64,000 nt of DNA from Panopea generosa (lineage: Eukaryota; Mollusca; Bivalvia; Adapedonta; Hiatellidae). The notes below the pieces were generated by a model. That model did no database searches, was not told the origin of the DNA, and worked only from the letters and a program-made list of their open reading frames with translations. Position 1 is the first letter of the stretch; the number at the start of each line of letters is the position of its first letter. The DNA lies in assembly GCA_029582155.1 (NCBI GenBank), contig CM055899.1:83670056-83734055 (forward strand). The letters run 5' to 3'. Below are positions 1 to 12,342 of this stretch, piece by piece. The position numbers were made by a program, and so were the translations under genes.

Positions 1-860
1 AAGAAACATCACATCATTAGAAAACTTATTGGGTGAATAACACATACTTACAAGGAAAACATTACACCATTAGAAGGGGTGAATAACACATACTTACAAG
101 AAAAAAACATTACAAAATTAGAACGCGTGATGGGTGAATAACATATACTTACAAGGAAAACATATATCATTAGAAGGCGTGATAGGTGAATAACACATAT
201 TTTCAAGGAAAACAATACACCATCCGAAGGCATGAATGGTGAATAACACCTACTTATAAGGAAAACATTACACCAACAGAGGCATGATGAGTGAATAACA
301 CATACATGCAAGGAAAACATTACACCATCATAAGGCGTGATGGGTGAAAAACACATATTTACAAGGAAAACATTACGCCATCAGAGGGTGTGATGGGTGA
401 ATAACACATACTTCCTAGGAAAACATTACATCATCAGAAGGCGTGATGGGTGAATAACACATACTTACAAGAAAAAACATTACACCATCATCAGGCTTGA
501 TGGGTGAATAGCACATACTTACAAGGAAAACATAACACCATCAGAAGGCTTGATGGGTGAATAGCACATACTTGCAAGGAAAACATTACACCATCAGAAG
601 GCGTAAAGGGTGAATAACACATACTTCCTGGGAAAACATTACACCATCAGAGGGCGTGATGGGTGAATAACAAATACTTACAAGGGAAACATTACACCAT
701 CAGAAGGTTTGATGGGTGAATAAAACATACTTACAAGGGAAACATTACACCATCAGAAGGCGTGATGGGTGAATAACACATACTTACAAGGGAAACATTA
801 CACCATCAGAAGGCTTGATGGGTGAATAACACATACTTTCTAGGAAAACATTACACCATC

Positions 861-2024
861 ATAAGGCGTGATGAGTGAATAACACATACTTCCTGAGAAA
901 ACATTACACCATCAGAGGGCGTAAAGGGTGAATAACACATACTTCCTGAGAAAACATTACACCATCAGAAGGCTTGATGGGTGAATAACTCATACTTCCT
1001 AGAAAACATTACACCATCAGAGGGCGTGATGGGTGAATAATACATACTTCCTAGGAAAACATTACACCATCAGAAGGCGTAAAGGGTGAATAACACATAC
1101 TTCCTTAGAAAACATTACACCATCAGAAGGCTTGATGGGTGAATAACACATACTTCCTAGGAAAACATTACACCATCAGAAGGCTTAATGGGTGAATAAC
1201 ACATACATCCTCGGAAAACATTACAACAACAGATGGCGTAAAGGGTGAATAACGCATATTTACAAGGAAAACATTACACAATCAGAAGGCTTGATGGGTT
1301 AATAACACATACTTCCTAGGAAAACATTATACCATTAGAAGGCGTGATGGGTGAATAACACATACTTCCTAGGAAAACATTAAACCATCAGAAGGCGTGA
1401 TGGGTGAATAATACATACTTCCTAGGAAAACATTACACCATCATAAGGCGTGATGAGTGAATAACACATACTTCCTGAGAAAACATTACACCATCAGAGG
1501 GCGTAAAGGGTGAATAACACATACTTCCTGAGAAAACATTACACCATCAGAAGGCTTGATCAGTGAATAACACATACTTCCTAGAAAACATTAAACCATC
1601 AGAGGGCGTGATGGGTGAATAATACATACTTCCTAGGAAAACATTACACCATCAGAAGGCGTAAAGGGTGAATAACACATACTTCCTAGGAAAACATTTC
1701 ACCATCAGAAGGCTTGATGGGTGAATAACACATACTTCCTAGGAAAACATTACACCATCAGAAGGCTTAATGGGTGAATAACACATACATCCTAGGAAAA
1801 CATTACACCAACAGAAGGCGTTCAGGGTGAATAACGCATATTTACAAGGAAAACATTAAACAATCAGAAGGCTTGATGGGTTAATAACACATACTTCCTA
1901 GGAAAACATTACACCATTACAAGGCGTGATGGGTGAATAACACATACATCCTAGGAAAACATAACACCATCAGAAGGCGTGATGGGTGAATAATACATAC
2001 TTCCTAGGAAAACATTACACCATC
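861..2024. repeat. Two copies of an 11-monomer higher-order unit in the 53-bp satellite
   Basis: The segment beginning ATAAGGCGTGATGAGTG at 861 recurs at 1443, an offset of 582 bp, which is eleven monomers minus one base. The same order of variants follows in both: two CTGAG copies, a shortened CCTAGAAAAC copy, a GTAAAGGG copy, an ACATCCT copy, an AACGCATATTTACAAGG copy and a GGGTTAAT copy. This marks a block duplication, as expected from unequal exchange. Confidence 0.85.
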
Positions 2025-4759
2025 AGAAGGCTTGATGGGTGAATAACACATACTATCTAGGAAAACATTACACCATCAGAGGGCGTGATGGGTGAATAAT
2101 ACATACTTCCCAGGAAAACATTACACCATCAGAAAGCGTGATGGGTGAATAATACATACATCCTAGCAAAACATTACACCATCAGAAGGCTTAATAGGTG
2201 AATAACACATACTTCCTAGAAAACATTACACCATCAGAAGGCTTGATGGGTGAATAACACATACTACCTAGGAAAACATTACACCATCAGAAGGCGTGAT
2301 GGGTGAATAACACATACTTCCTAGGAAAACATTACACCATCAGAAGGCGTGATGGGTGAATAATACATACATCCTAGGAAAACATTACACCATCAGAAGG
2401 CTTAATGGGTGAATAACACATACTTCCTAGAAAACATTATACAATCAGAAGGCTTGATGGGTGAATAACACATACTTCCTAGGAAAACAATACACCATCA
2501 AAAGGGGTAAAGGGTGAATAATACATACTTCCTAGGAAAACATTACGCCATCAGAAGCCTTGATGGGTGAATAACACATACTTCCTAGGTAAACATTACA
2601 CCATCAGAAGGCGTGATAGGTGAATAATACATACTTCCTAGGAAAACATTACAACATCAGAAGGCGTGATGGGTGAATAATACATACATCCTAGGAAAAC
2701 ATTACACCATCAGAAGGCTTAATGGGTGAATAACACATACTTCCTAGAAAACATTACACCATCAGAAGGCAGGATGGGTGAATAACACATACTTCCTAAG
2801 AAAACATTGCACCATCAGAAGGCGTAAAGGGTGAACAACACATACTTACAAGGAAAACATTACACCATCTGAAGACTTGATGGTTAAATAACACATACTT
2901 CCTAGGGAAACATTACACTATCAGAAGGCGTAAAGGGTGAATAACATATACTGACAAGGAAAACATTACACCATCAGAAGGCTTGATGGGTGAATAACAC
3001 ATACTTCCAAGTAAAACATTACACAATCAGAAGGCGTAAAGGGTGAATAACACATAATTACCAGGAAAACATTACACCATCAGAAGTCTTGATGGGTAAA
3101 TAACACATACTTCCTAGGAAAACATTACACGATCAGAAGGCGTGATGGGTGAATAACACATACTTCCGAGGTAAACATTACACCAACAGAAGGCGTAAAG
3201 GGTGAATAACACATACTTACAAGGAAAACATTACACCATCAGTAGGCTTGATGGGTGAATAACACATATTTCCTAGGAAAACATTACACCATCAAAAGGC
3301 GTGATGGGTGAATAATACATACTTCCTAGGAAAACATTACACCTCCAGAAGGCATGATGGGTGAATAATACATACTTCCTAGGAAAACATTACACCATCA
3401 GAAGGCTTGATGGGTGAATAACACATACTTCCTAGGAAAACATTACACCATCAAAAGGCGTAAAGGGTGAAAAACACATACTTACAAGGAAAAACATTCC
3501 ACCATCAGAGGGTGTGATGGGTGAATAACAAATACTTCCTAGGAAAACATTACACCATCAGAACGCGTGATGGGTGAATAACACATACTTCCTAGGAAAA
3601 CATTACACCTCCAGAAGGCGTGATGGGTGAATAATACATACTTCCTAGGAAAACATTACAGCATCAGAAGGCTTGATGGGTGAATAACACATACTTCCTA
3701 GGAAAACATTACACCATCAAAAGGCGTAAAGGGTGAAAACACATACTTACAAGGAAAACATTACACCATCAGAGGGCCTGATGGATGAATAACACATACT
3801 TCCTAGAAAAACATTACACCATCAAAACTGATAAAGGGTGGATAACACATACTTACAAGGAAAACATTACACCATCAGAGGGTGTGATGGGTGAATAACA
3901 CATACTTCCTAGGAAAACATTACACCATCAGAAGGTGTGATGAGTGAATAACACATACTTCCAAGGAAAATATTACCGCATCAGAAAGCGTGATTGGTGA
4001 AAAACACATACTTCCTAGAAAAACATTACACCATCAGAAGGCGTGATGGGTGAATAACACATACTTCCTAGGAAAGCATTACACAATCAGAAGGCGTGAT
4101 GGGTGAATAACACATACTTCCTAGGAAAACATTACACGATCAGAAGGCGTGATGGGTGAATAACACAGACTTCCTAGGAAAACATTACACCATCAGAAGG
4201 CCTGATGGGTGAATAACACATACTTACAAGGAAAACATTACACCATCAGAAGGCTTGATGGGTGAATAACACATACTTACAAGGAAAACATTACACCATC
4301 AGAAGGCTTGATGGGTGAATAACACATACTTCCTAGGAAAACATTACACCATCAGAAGGCGTGATGGGTAAATAACACATACTTCCTAGGAAAACATTAC
4401 ACCATCAGAAGGCTTGATGGGTGAATAACACATACTTCCTAGGAAAACATTACACAATCTGAAGGCTTGATGGGTGAATAACACATACTTCCTAGGAAAA
4501 CATTACACCATCAGAAGGCGTGATGGGTGAATATCACATACTTCCTAGGAAAACATTACACCATCAGAAGGCGTGATGGGTGAATAACACATACTTCCTA
4601 GGAAAACATTACACCATCAGAAGGCGTGATGGGTGAATAACACATACTTACAAGGAAAACATTACACCATCAGAAGGATTGATGGGTGAATAACACATAC
4701 TTCCTAGGAAAACATTACACCATCAGAAGGCGTAATGGGTTAATAACACATACTTCCTA

Positions 4760-6170
4760 GGAAAACATTACACCATCAGAAGGCGTGATGGGTGAATAAC
4801 ACATACTTCCTAGGAAAACATTTTACCATCAGAAGGCGTGATGGGTGAATAACACATACTTACAAGGAAATCATTACACCATCGGAAGGCGTGATGGGTG
4901 AATAACACATACTTCCTAGGAAAACATTACACCATCAGAAGGCGTGATGGGTGAATAATACATACTTCCTAGGAAAGCATTACACAATCAGAAGGCGTGA
5001 TAGGTGAATAACACATACTTCCTAGGAAAACATTACACCATCGGAAGGCGTGATGGGTGAATAAAACATACTTCCTAGGAAAGCATTACACCATCAGAAG
5101 GCGTGATGGGTGAATAACACATACTTCCTAGGTAAACATTACACCATCAGAACGCGTGATGGGTGAATAATACATACTTCCTAGGTAAACATTACACCAT
5201 CAGAACGCGTGATGGGTGAATAATACATACTTCCTAGGAAAGCATTACACCATCAGAAAGCGTGATGGGTGAATAACACATACTTCCTAGGTAAACATTA
5301 CACCATCAGAGGGCGTGATGGGTGAATAACACATACTTCCTAGGAAAACATTACACCATCAGAAGGCGTGATGGGTGAATAACACATACTTCCTAGGAAA
5401 ACATTACACCATCAGAAGGCTTGATGGGTGAATAACACATACTTCCTAGGAAAACATTACACCATCAGAAGGCGTGATGGGTGAATAACACATACTTCCT
5501 AGGAAAACATTTTACCATCAGAAGGCGTGATGGGTGAATAACACATACTTACAAGGAAATCATTACACCATCGGAAGGCGTGATGGGTGAATAACACATA
5601 CTTCCTAGGAAAACATTACACCATCAGAAGGCGTGATGGGTGAATAATACATACTTCCTAGGAAAGCATTACACCATCAGAAGGCGTGATGGGTGAATAA
5701 CACATACTTCCTAGGAAAACATTACACCATCGGAAGGCGTGATGGGTGAATAAAACATACTTCCTAGGAAAGCATTACACCATCAGAAGGCGTGATGGGT
5801 GAATAACACATACTTCCTAGGTAAACATTACACCATCAGAACGCGTGATGGGTGAATAATACATACTTCCTAGGTAAACATTACACCATCAGAACGCGTG
5901 ATGGGTGAATAATACATACTTCCTAGGAAAGCATTACACCATCAGAAAGCGTGATGGGTGAATAACACATACTTCCTAGGTAAACATTACACCATCAGAG
6001 GGCGTGATGGGTGAATAACACATACTTCCTAGGAAAACATTACACCATCAGAAGGCGTGATGGGTGAATAACACATACTTCCTAGGAAAACATTACACCA
6101 TCAGAAGGCTTGATGGGTGAATAACACATACTTCCTAGGAAAACATTACACCATCAGAAGGCGTGATGGG
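4760..6170. repeat. Two copies of a 13-monomer higher-order unit in the 53-bp satellite
   Basis: The rare variant TTTTACCATCAGAAGG at 4821 recurs at 5510, exactly 689 bp (13 x 53) later. The following monomers match in order, including the TCATTACACCATCGG, AAAACATAC, GTAAACATTAC and AACGCG variants. Only scattered differences are seen, such as CACAATC versus CACCATC near 4986 and 5675. This is the youngest-looking block duplication in the array. Confidence 0.88.
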
Positions 6171-7030
6171 TGAACAACACATACTTCCTAGGAAAACATT
6201 ACACCATCAGAGGGCGTGATGGGTGAATAACACATACTTCCTAGGAAAACATTACACCATCAGAGGGCGTGATGGGTGAATAACACATACTTCCTAGGAA
6301 AACATTATACCATCAGAAGGCTTGATGGGTGAATAACACATACTTCCTAGGAAAACATTACACCACATGAAGGTGTGATGGTGAAGAACCCATACTTACA
6401 AGGAAAACATTACACCTCCAGAAGCCGTGATGGGTGAATAACATATACTTCCTAGGAAAACATTACACCATCAGAAAGCGTGATGGGTGAATAACACATA
6501 TTTCCTAGGAAAACTTTACACCATCAGAAGGCTTGATGGGTGAATAACACATACTTCCTAGGTAAACATTACACCATCAGAAGGCATGATGGGTGAATAA
6601 CACATAGTTTACAGGAAAACATTACACCATTAGAAGGCGTGATGGGTGAATAATACATACTTACAAGGAAAACATTACACCATCAGAAGGCGTAAAGGAT
6701 GAATAACACATACTTACAAGGAAAACATTACACCATCAGAAGGCGTGATGGGTGAATAATACATACTTCCTAGGAAAACATTACACCACATGAAGGTGTG
6801 ATGGTGAAGAACCCATACTTACAACGAAAAGATTACACCTCCAGAAGCCGTGATGGGTGAATAACATATACTTCCTAGGAAAACATTACACCTCCAGAAG
6901 CCGTGATGGGTGAATAATACATACTTCCTAGGAAAATATTACACCATTAGAAGGCGTGATGGGTGAATAACACATACTTCCTAGGTAAACATTACACCAT
7001 CTGAAGTCATGATGGGTAAATAACACATAC

Positions 7031-7930
7031 TTTCTAGGAAAACATTACACCATTAGAAGGCGTGATGGGTGAATAATACATACTTACAAGGAAAACATTA
7101 GACCATCAGAACGCGTAAAGGGTGAATAACACATACTTACAAGGAAAACATTACACCATCAGAAGGCGTGATGGGTGAATAACACATGCTTCCTAGGAAA
7201 ACATTACACCTCCAGAAGGCTTGATGGGTGAATAACACATACTTACAAGGAAAACATTACACCATCAGAAGGCGTCATGGGTGAATAACACATACTTACA
7301 AGGAAAACATTACACCATCAGAAGGCGTGATTGGTGAATAACACATACTTCCTAGGAAAACATTACACCATCAGAAGGCGTAAAGGGTGAATAACACATA
7401 CTTACAAGGAAAACATTACACCATCAGAAGGCGTGATGGGTGAATAACACATACTTCCTAGGAAAACATTACACCATCAGAAGGCGTGATGGGTAAATAA
7501 CACATACTTTCTAGGAAAACATTACACCATTAGAAGGCGTGATGGGTGAATAATACATACTTACAAGGAAAACATTAGACCATCAGAACGCGTAAAGGGT
7601 GAATAACACATACTTACAAGGAAAACATTACACCATCAGAAGGCGTGATGGGTGAATAACACATGCTTCCTAGGAAAACATTACACCTCCAGAAGGCTTG
7701 ATGGGTGAATAACACATACTTACAAGGAAAACATTACACCATCAGAAGGCGTGATTGGTGAATAACACATACTTCCTAGGAAAACATTACACCATCAGAA
7801 GGCGTAAAGGGTGAATAACACATACTTACAAGGAAAACATTACACCATCATAAGGCGTGATGGGTGAATAACACATACTTCCTAGGAAAACATTACACCA
7901 TCAGAAGGCGTGATGGGTGAATAACACATA
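7031..7930. repeat. Two copies of a 9-monomer higher-order unit, second copy one monomer short
   Basis: The segment starting TTTCTAGGAAAACATTACAC at 7031 recurs at 7508, an offset of 477 bp (9 x 53). Shared rare variants include CATTAGACCATCAGAACG, CATGCTTCC and CACCTCCAGAAGGC. The second copy lacks the monomer that carries GGCGTCATGGG, so one unit was lost after the duplication. Confidence 0.82.
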
Positions 7931-8502
7931 CTTACAAGGAAAACATTATACCATCAGAAGGCTTGATGGGTGAATAACACATACTTCCTAGGAAAACTTT
8001 ACACCATCAGAAGGCTTGATGGGTGAATAACACAGACTTCCTAGGAAACATTACACCTCAAGAAGGCGTGATGGGTAAATAACACATACTTACAAGGAAA
8101 ACATTACGCCATTAAAAGGGTTGAATAACATATACTTCCTAGGAAAACATAACACCATCATAAGGCGTGATGAGTGAATAACACATACTTACAAGGAAAA
8201 CGTTACACCACCAGAAGGCGTGATGGGTGAATCACATGCTTCCAAGGAAAACATTGCACCATCAGAAGGCGTGATGGGTGAATAACACATACTTCAAAGG
8301 AAAACATTACATCATCAGAAGGCTTGATGGGTGAATAGCACATGCTTTCAAGGAAAACATTACACTATCAGAAGGTGTCATGGGTGAATAACACATACTT
8401 ATAACTGTATGTGTAATGTTAATGGTTCATTGATAACACTATAATGACAAAAAAGTAATACAAGAATATTAAAAACACATACTAATACACATTAGTACAC
8501 AT

Positions 8503-8522
8503 GTTACTATATATATAGTAAC
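8503..8522. repeat. 20-bp perfect palindrome
   Basis: GTTACTATATATATAGTAAC equals its own reverse complement. It lies in AT-rich unique DNA just beyond the end of the 53-bp array. No neighbouring gene suggests a regulatory role. Confidence 0.9.
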
Positions 8523-8548
8523 AAAAATGGGCGTGTTTTAAGCCGGTT

Positions 8549-8639
8549 ATTGCCTTCACGCGCAAATTATCACTTATCGGCCCGTGCCGAAAACTCATAA
8601 TCATAATCGGCTCGGTGAACGCGTGCGCGTGAAACCAAT
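8549..8639. repeat. Inverted repeat, 16-bp arms, GC-rich
   Basis: TTCACGCGCA (8555-8564) is matched by TGCGCGTGAA (8624-8633). Extending to 8549 and 8639 gives 14 matches in 16. The interior is unusually GC-rich for this window. It may be the remnant of a small transposon or SINE; no target-site duplication was identified. Confidence 0.6.
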
Positions 8640-8883
8640 GGCCACGTAAAGCGTCATCATTTTCAGTTTGTTTTCAACTTGTCGGTATATTTTTTCACGG
8701 ATAAAAAGTAAGCGTTTTCTTTAAAGAAAATTGCTGATATGGTATTGAGTGCTTGTGTATATTATTTAATTATTTCCATTCTGTTTCTAATGTAAACAAA
8801 TCAAGAGTAGCAACTGCATAGCGACCTACATTTGAAACTGAAAAGTAAATAAATATCTTAAAATACGACGTCAACGTCATAAT

Positions 8884-8960
8884 GACGCAATAGCTCAGTT
8901 GGTAAACGTGTACGGCGTATTACATTTTATCACTTTCAAGACGCGTCAATGACGGTTTCT
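8884..8960 (+). other. tRNA-like A box, SINE head or tRNA relic
   Basis: TAGCTCAGTTGG (8891-8902) matches the RNA polymerase III A-box consensus, preceded by a plausible acceptor start GACGC. A weak T-loop-like TTCAAGA follows near 8936. The B box and acceptor pairing are poor, so this is not a functional tRNA gene. A degraded SINE head or tRNA pseudogene fits best. Confidence 0.35.
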
Positions 8961-9180
8961 TTTTGTTTTTAATTAAAAATGTTTTTATTATTATTTTCTT
9001 TCATCTTATACTCGGTTAAAATATAAATAAAGTATGTGTAAACATAATTTAGAAGCACGTGTAATAAAGAGGTTGATTAATGAAAATCATGAGCATTACC
9101 TTGTAGTGGTAACAGTTCCGGTGAATGAAAACGTAATAACTCCCTTTGAGTGATGCAACCAAACAATTGTATTAAAGATA

Positions 9181-9274
9181 TTAATACACGACAGAGCCTG
9201 GCCGGGAGGTGATAACCGGCCCGAATTCATAATGGCCGATTATCACCTCCCAGCCCGGCTCTGTCGTGTATTAA
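9181..9274. mobile_element. 94-bp near-perfect palindrome, fold-back/MITE-like element
   Basis: The left arm (9181-9221) and right arm (9234-9274) are 41 nt each and pair at 38 of 41 positions around a 12-nt loop. Both outer ends read TTAATACACGAC or its complement, so the element starts and ends with TTAA, the target sequence used by piggyBac-type transposases. It has no coding capacity. A short MITE or a fold-back hairpin are the two readings; the TTAA link is inference. Confidence 0.6.
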
Positions 9275-9284
9275 CCTCTTAATA

Positions 9285-11030
9285 ATAGCAGGTTCAATGA
9301 AAACATAATGATTGAAGTAGAACATGGAAGTAAATACATTATAACTACAGTTGAAAGTACAACGGTCCAATGCAAACATAGTCATGATACAAAAAATATA
9401 TACTATAATATAAAACTAAAAGGTATAATAGTAAATTGCAAACATCATGATATAAATGAAAAATGATAAAATCAGATGATATAATGGTTCAATGCAAACT
9501 AAATGATTAAAGCAGAAGATCTAATGGTTCAATGAAAACATAATGGTTAAAGCAGAAGATATAATGGTCCAATGCAAACATAATGATTAAAGCAGAAGAT
9601 ACAATGGTTCAATGCAAACATAATGATAAAATCAGATGATATAATGATTCAATGCAAACATAATGATAAAATCAGATGATGTTATGGTTCAATGCAAACA
9701 TAATGATAAAATCAGATGATATAATGGTTCAATGCAAACACAATGATTAAAGCAGATGATATAATGGTTCAATGCAAACATAATGATAAAATCAGATGAT
9801 ATAATGGTTCAGTGCAAACATAATGATAAAATCAGATGATGTAATGGTTCAATGCAAACATAATGATAAAATCAGATGATATAATGGTTCAATGCAAACA
9901 TAATGATTAAAGCAGATGATATAATGGTTCAATGCAAACATAATGATAAAATCAGAAGATATAATGGTTCAATGAAAACATAATGATAAAAACAGAAGAT
10001 ATAATGGTTCAATGATAACATAATTATAAAATCAGATGATATAATGGTTCAATGCAAACATAATGATAAAACCAGATGATATAATGGTTCAATACAAACT
10101 TAAAGATAAAATCATAAGATATAATGGTTCAGTGCAAACATTATGATAAAATCATAAGATATAATGGTTCAATGCAAACATAATGATAAAATCAGATGAT
10201 ATAATGGTTCAGTGCAAACTTAATGATAAAATCAGATGATATAATGGTTCAATGCAAACATAATGATAAAATCAGATGATATAATGGTTCAGTGCAAACT
10301 TAATGATAAAATCAGATGATGTAATGGTTCAATGCAAACATAATGATAAAATCATAAGATATAATGGTTCAGTGCAAACTTAATGATAAAATCAGATGAT
10401 GTAATGGTTCAATGCAAACATAATGATAAAATCAGATGATATAATGGTTCAGTGCAAACTTAATGATAAAATCAGATGATATAATGGTTCAATGCAAACA
10501 TAATGATAAAATCAGATGATATAATGGTTCAGTGCAAACTTAATGATAAAATCAGATGATGTAATGGTTCAATGCAAAATAATGATAAAATCAGATGATA
10601 TAATGGTTCAATGCAAACATAATGATTAAAGCAGATGATAAATGGTTCAATGCAAACATAATGATAAAATCAGAAGATATAATAGTTCAATGAAAACATA
10701 ATGATAAAAACAGAAGATATAATGGTTCAATGAAAACATAATTATATTATCAGATGATATAATGGTTCAATGCAAACATAATGATAAAACCAGATGATAT
10801 AATGGTTCAATACAAACTTAAAGATCAAATCATAAGATATAATGGTTCAGTGCAAACATTATGATAAAATCATAAGATATAATGGTTCAATGCAAACATA
10901 ATGCTAAAATCATAAGATATAATGGTTCAATGAAAACATAATGATAAAATCATAAGATGTAATGGTTCAATGCAAACATAATGATAAAATCAGAAGATAT
11001 AATGGTTCAATGCAAACAAATTGATGTAAG
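9285..11030. repeat. 40-bp tandem satellite array (about 39 clean copies)
   Basis: The 40-bp monomer is GATAAAATCAGATGATATAA followed by TGGTTCAATGCAAACATAAT. Clean copies begin near 9476; degraded copies with GGTTCAATG start near 9285. Variants alternate (CAGTGCAAACTTAAT versus CAATGCAAACATAAT), giving an 80-bp dimer rhythm at 10190-10570. A longer block beginning TAATGATAAAATCAGAAGAT at 9941 recurs at 10659, 718 bp away (18 monomers less two 1-bp deletions). No coding potential is seen. Confidence 0.95.
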
Positions 11031-12342
11031 TAGAAATTGTAAAAGTTCAATGAAATTGACCACATTCTTATCTGAATATTTATCAACAATTTATATAAAA
11101 ATTACTGATTATGTCGAAATATAGCTATTGGGCATTTAAATTAATTAACTTTAAGAAATATAATATTTATCTAAACCATAGAATTAAGCAGTCAGCCAAC
11201 ATTGTATGATTCAAAAGGTACAAAAAGACTTCTTGTAAAACATGGTTAGTTATACAATAGTAAATAAATCCGTTTACTTTTTCTAAAATGTCCATTACTC
11301 AATGGATTTTTATGAAATAAGTGTCAAAATTATTTATTCATTTACCCAAAAATGATTATGTAAAATATTTTTAAAACATTATATTTCTATTTACCTAGCG
11401 TTAAGTTTAACAAACCTACATTACCTGGCGCTCTACATGCCTATACAATGTAAACATTTTGCACCGAATGACCCGATATAGTAGGCCATCCAAACACAGG
11501 AAAAAAAACTTTTGATAGCAAATTTGAGTAGAATTTGGCATCCATGCTAAATGTCTTCCTTGATATGTATACAAACCTGTGAAGGTGGATGCCACTCATG
11601 AAATCGCCTCATAATCTCAAAATTAGGTCAAAGGTCAACTGGGTGCAGTTATTGGTATATAGAATATAGAACACTGTCTTGTTAAAATAATTATTCATTT
11701 ATTGAACTGAGAACTATAGAAATATGTTTGTTGTAAGCCACTACTAGGAATATGAATAAAATATGTTAAAAATTGTGTTGTCAAACTGAGGTCAAATTGA
11801 GGTAAAAGGTCAAAAGTGTGCAAAATTGATGAATTTTGAATTTTTTTGTGAAATGCAAGATTCCAGTACATAAAAACGCAATTATTTTTTTATTAAATGA
11901 AGTGAATACATAAACAAACCTTATTATAAATTAAGTATATTAAAACTGAAGGAAATAGCTTTATGAGCGATTAAGAAATAGTTAATAATCTCTAACATTG
12001 CCCAACAAAGAAAGCTAATGATTGTTGTCGTTTAATATACACTAGTATACTAGTTTATAAGTTGCTACATAATAAGGACATTTATTAGGACGCAGAAAGC
12101 AACTATTCGAATAGCATGCATTCCAAAAGCCTGAATCATAACGTGACCATCAATGCTTATGTACCATTGCAGCAAAGAATTGGGAAGGTCATCAAGTTAA
12201 AATCACTTTCCAAGACATTCAAAAGTTTCTATCTAGCAAGTGGCAGAGGTACCATGGACAACTTGTGTTTCAGTACAGAACCAATTTCTGAATTTCTGCT
12301 AGCATTTGCAGTAGACAAAAATATGTTTAAACGTTTAAATGT
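11031..12342. other. AT-rich stretch with no recognised gene
   Basis: No credible coding frame is seen on either strand. The text near 11580-11820, with repeated phrases such as GGTCAAAGGTCAA, resembles interspersed repeats I recall from bivalve genomes. A 14-bp perfect palindrome ACTAGTATACTAGT lies at 12041-12054. A 76-codon plus frame at 12116-12346 opposes the decayed minus-strand reading described next and looks accidental. Confidence 0.5.

Larger units (their letters stand above)
1..8400. repeat. 53-bp tandem satellite array (about 158 copies)
   Basis: The monomer is 53 bp. It starts GATGGGTGAATAACACATAC, continues TTCCTAGGAAAACATTACAC and ends CATCAGAAGGCGT. Spacing was counted directly (4204 to 4257). 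The array runs from the window edge to about 8400, where the last copies decay into unique sequence. Two main variants occur: TTCCTAGG, a palindromic core that dominates the interior, and TTACAAGG, commoner near both visible ends. A second variable site reads GTGATGGG, TTGATGGG or GTAAAGGG. There is no spacer sequence between units, so this is a minisatellite or satellite and not a CRISPR array. Reading frames inside it are chance products. Confidence 0.97.

Noticed and set aside
48-356. 102-codon minus frame at the left edge
   Set aside because: It lies wholly inside the 53-bp satellite.
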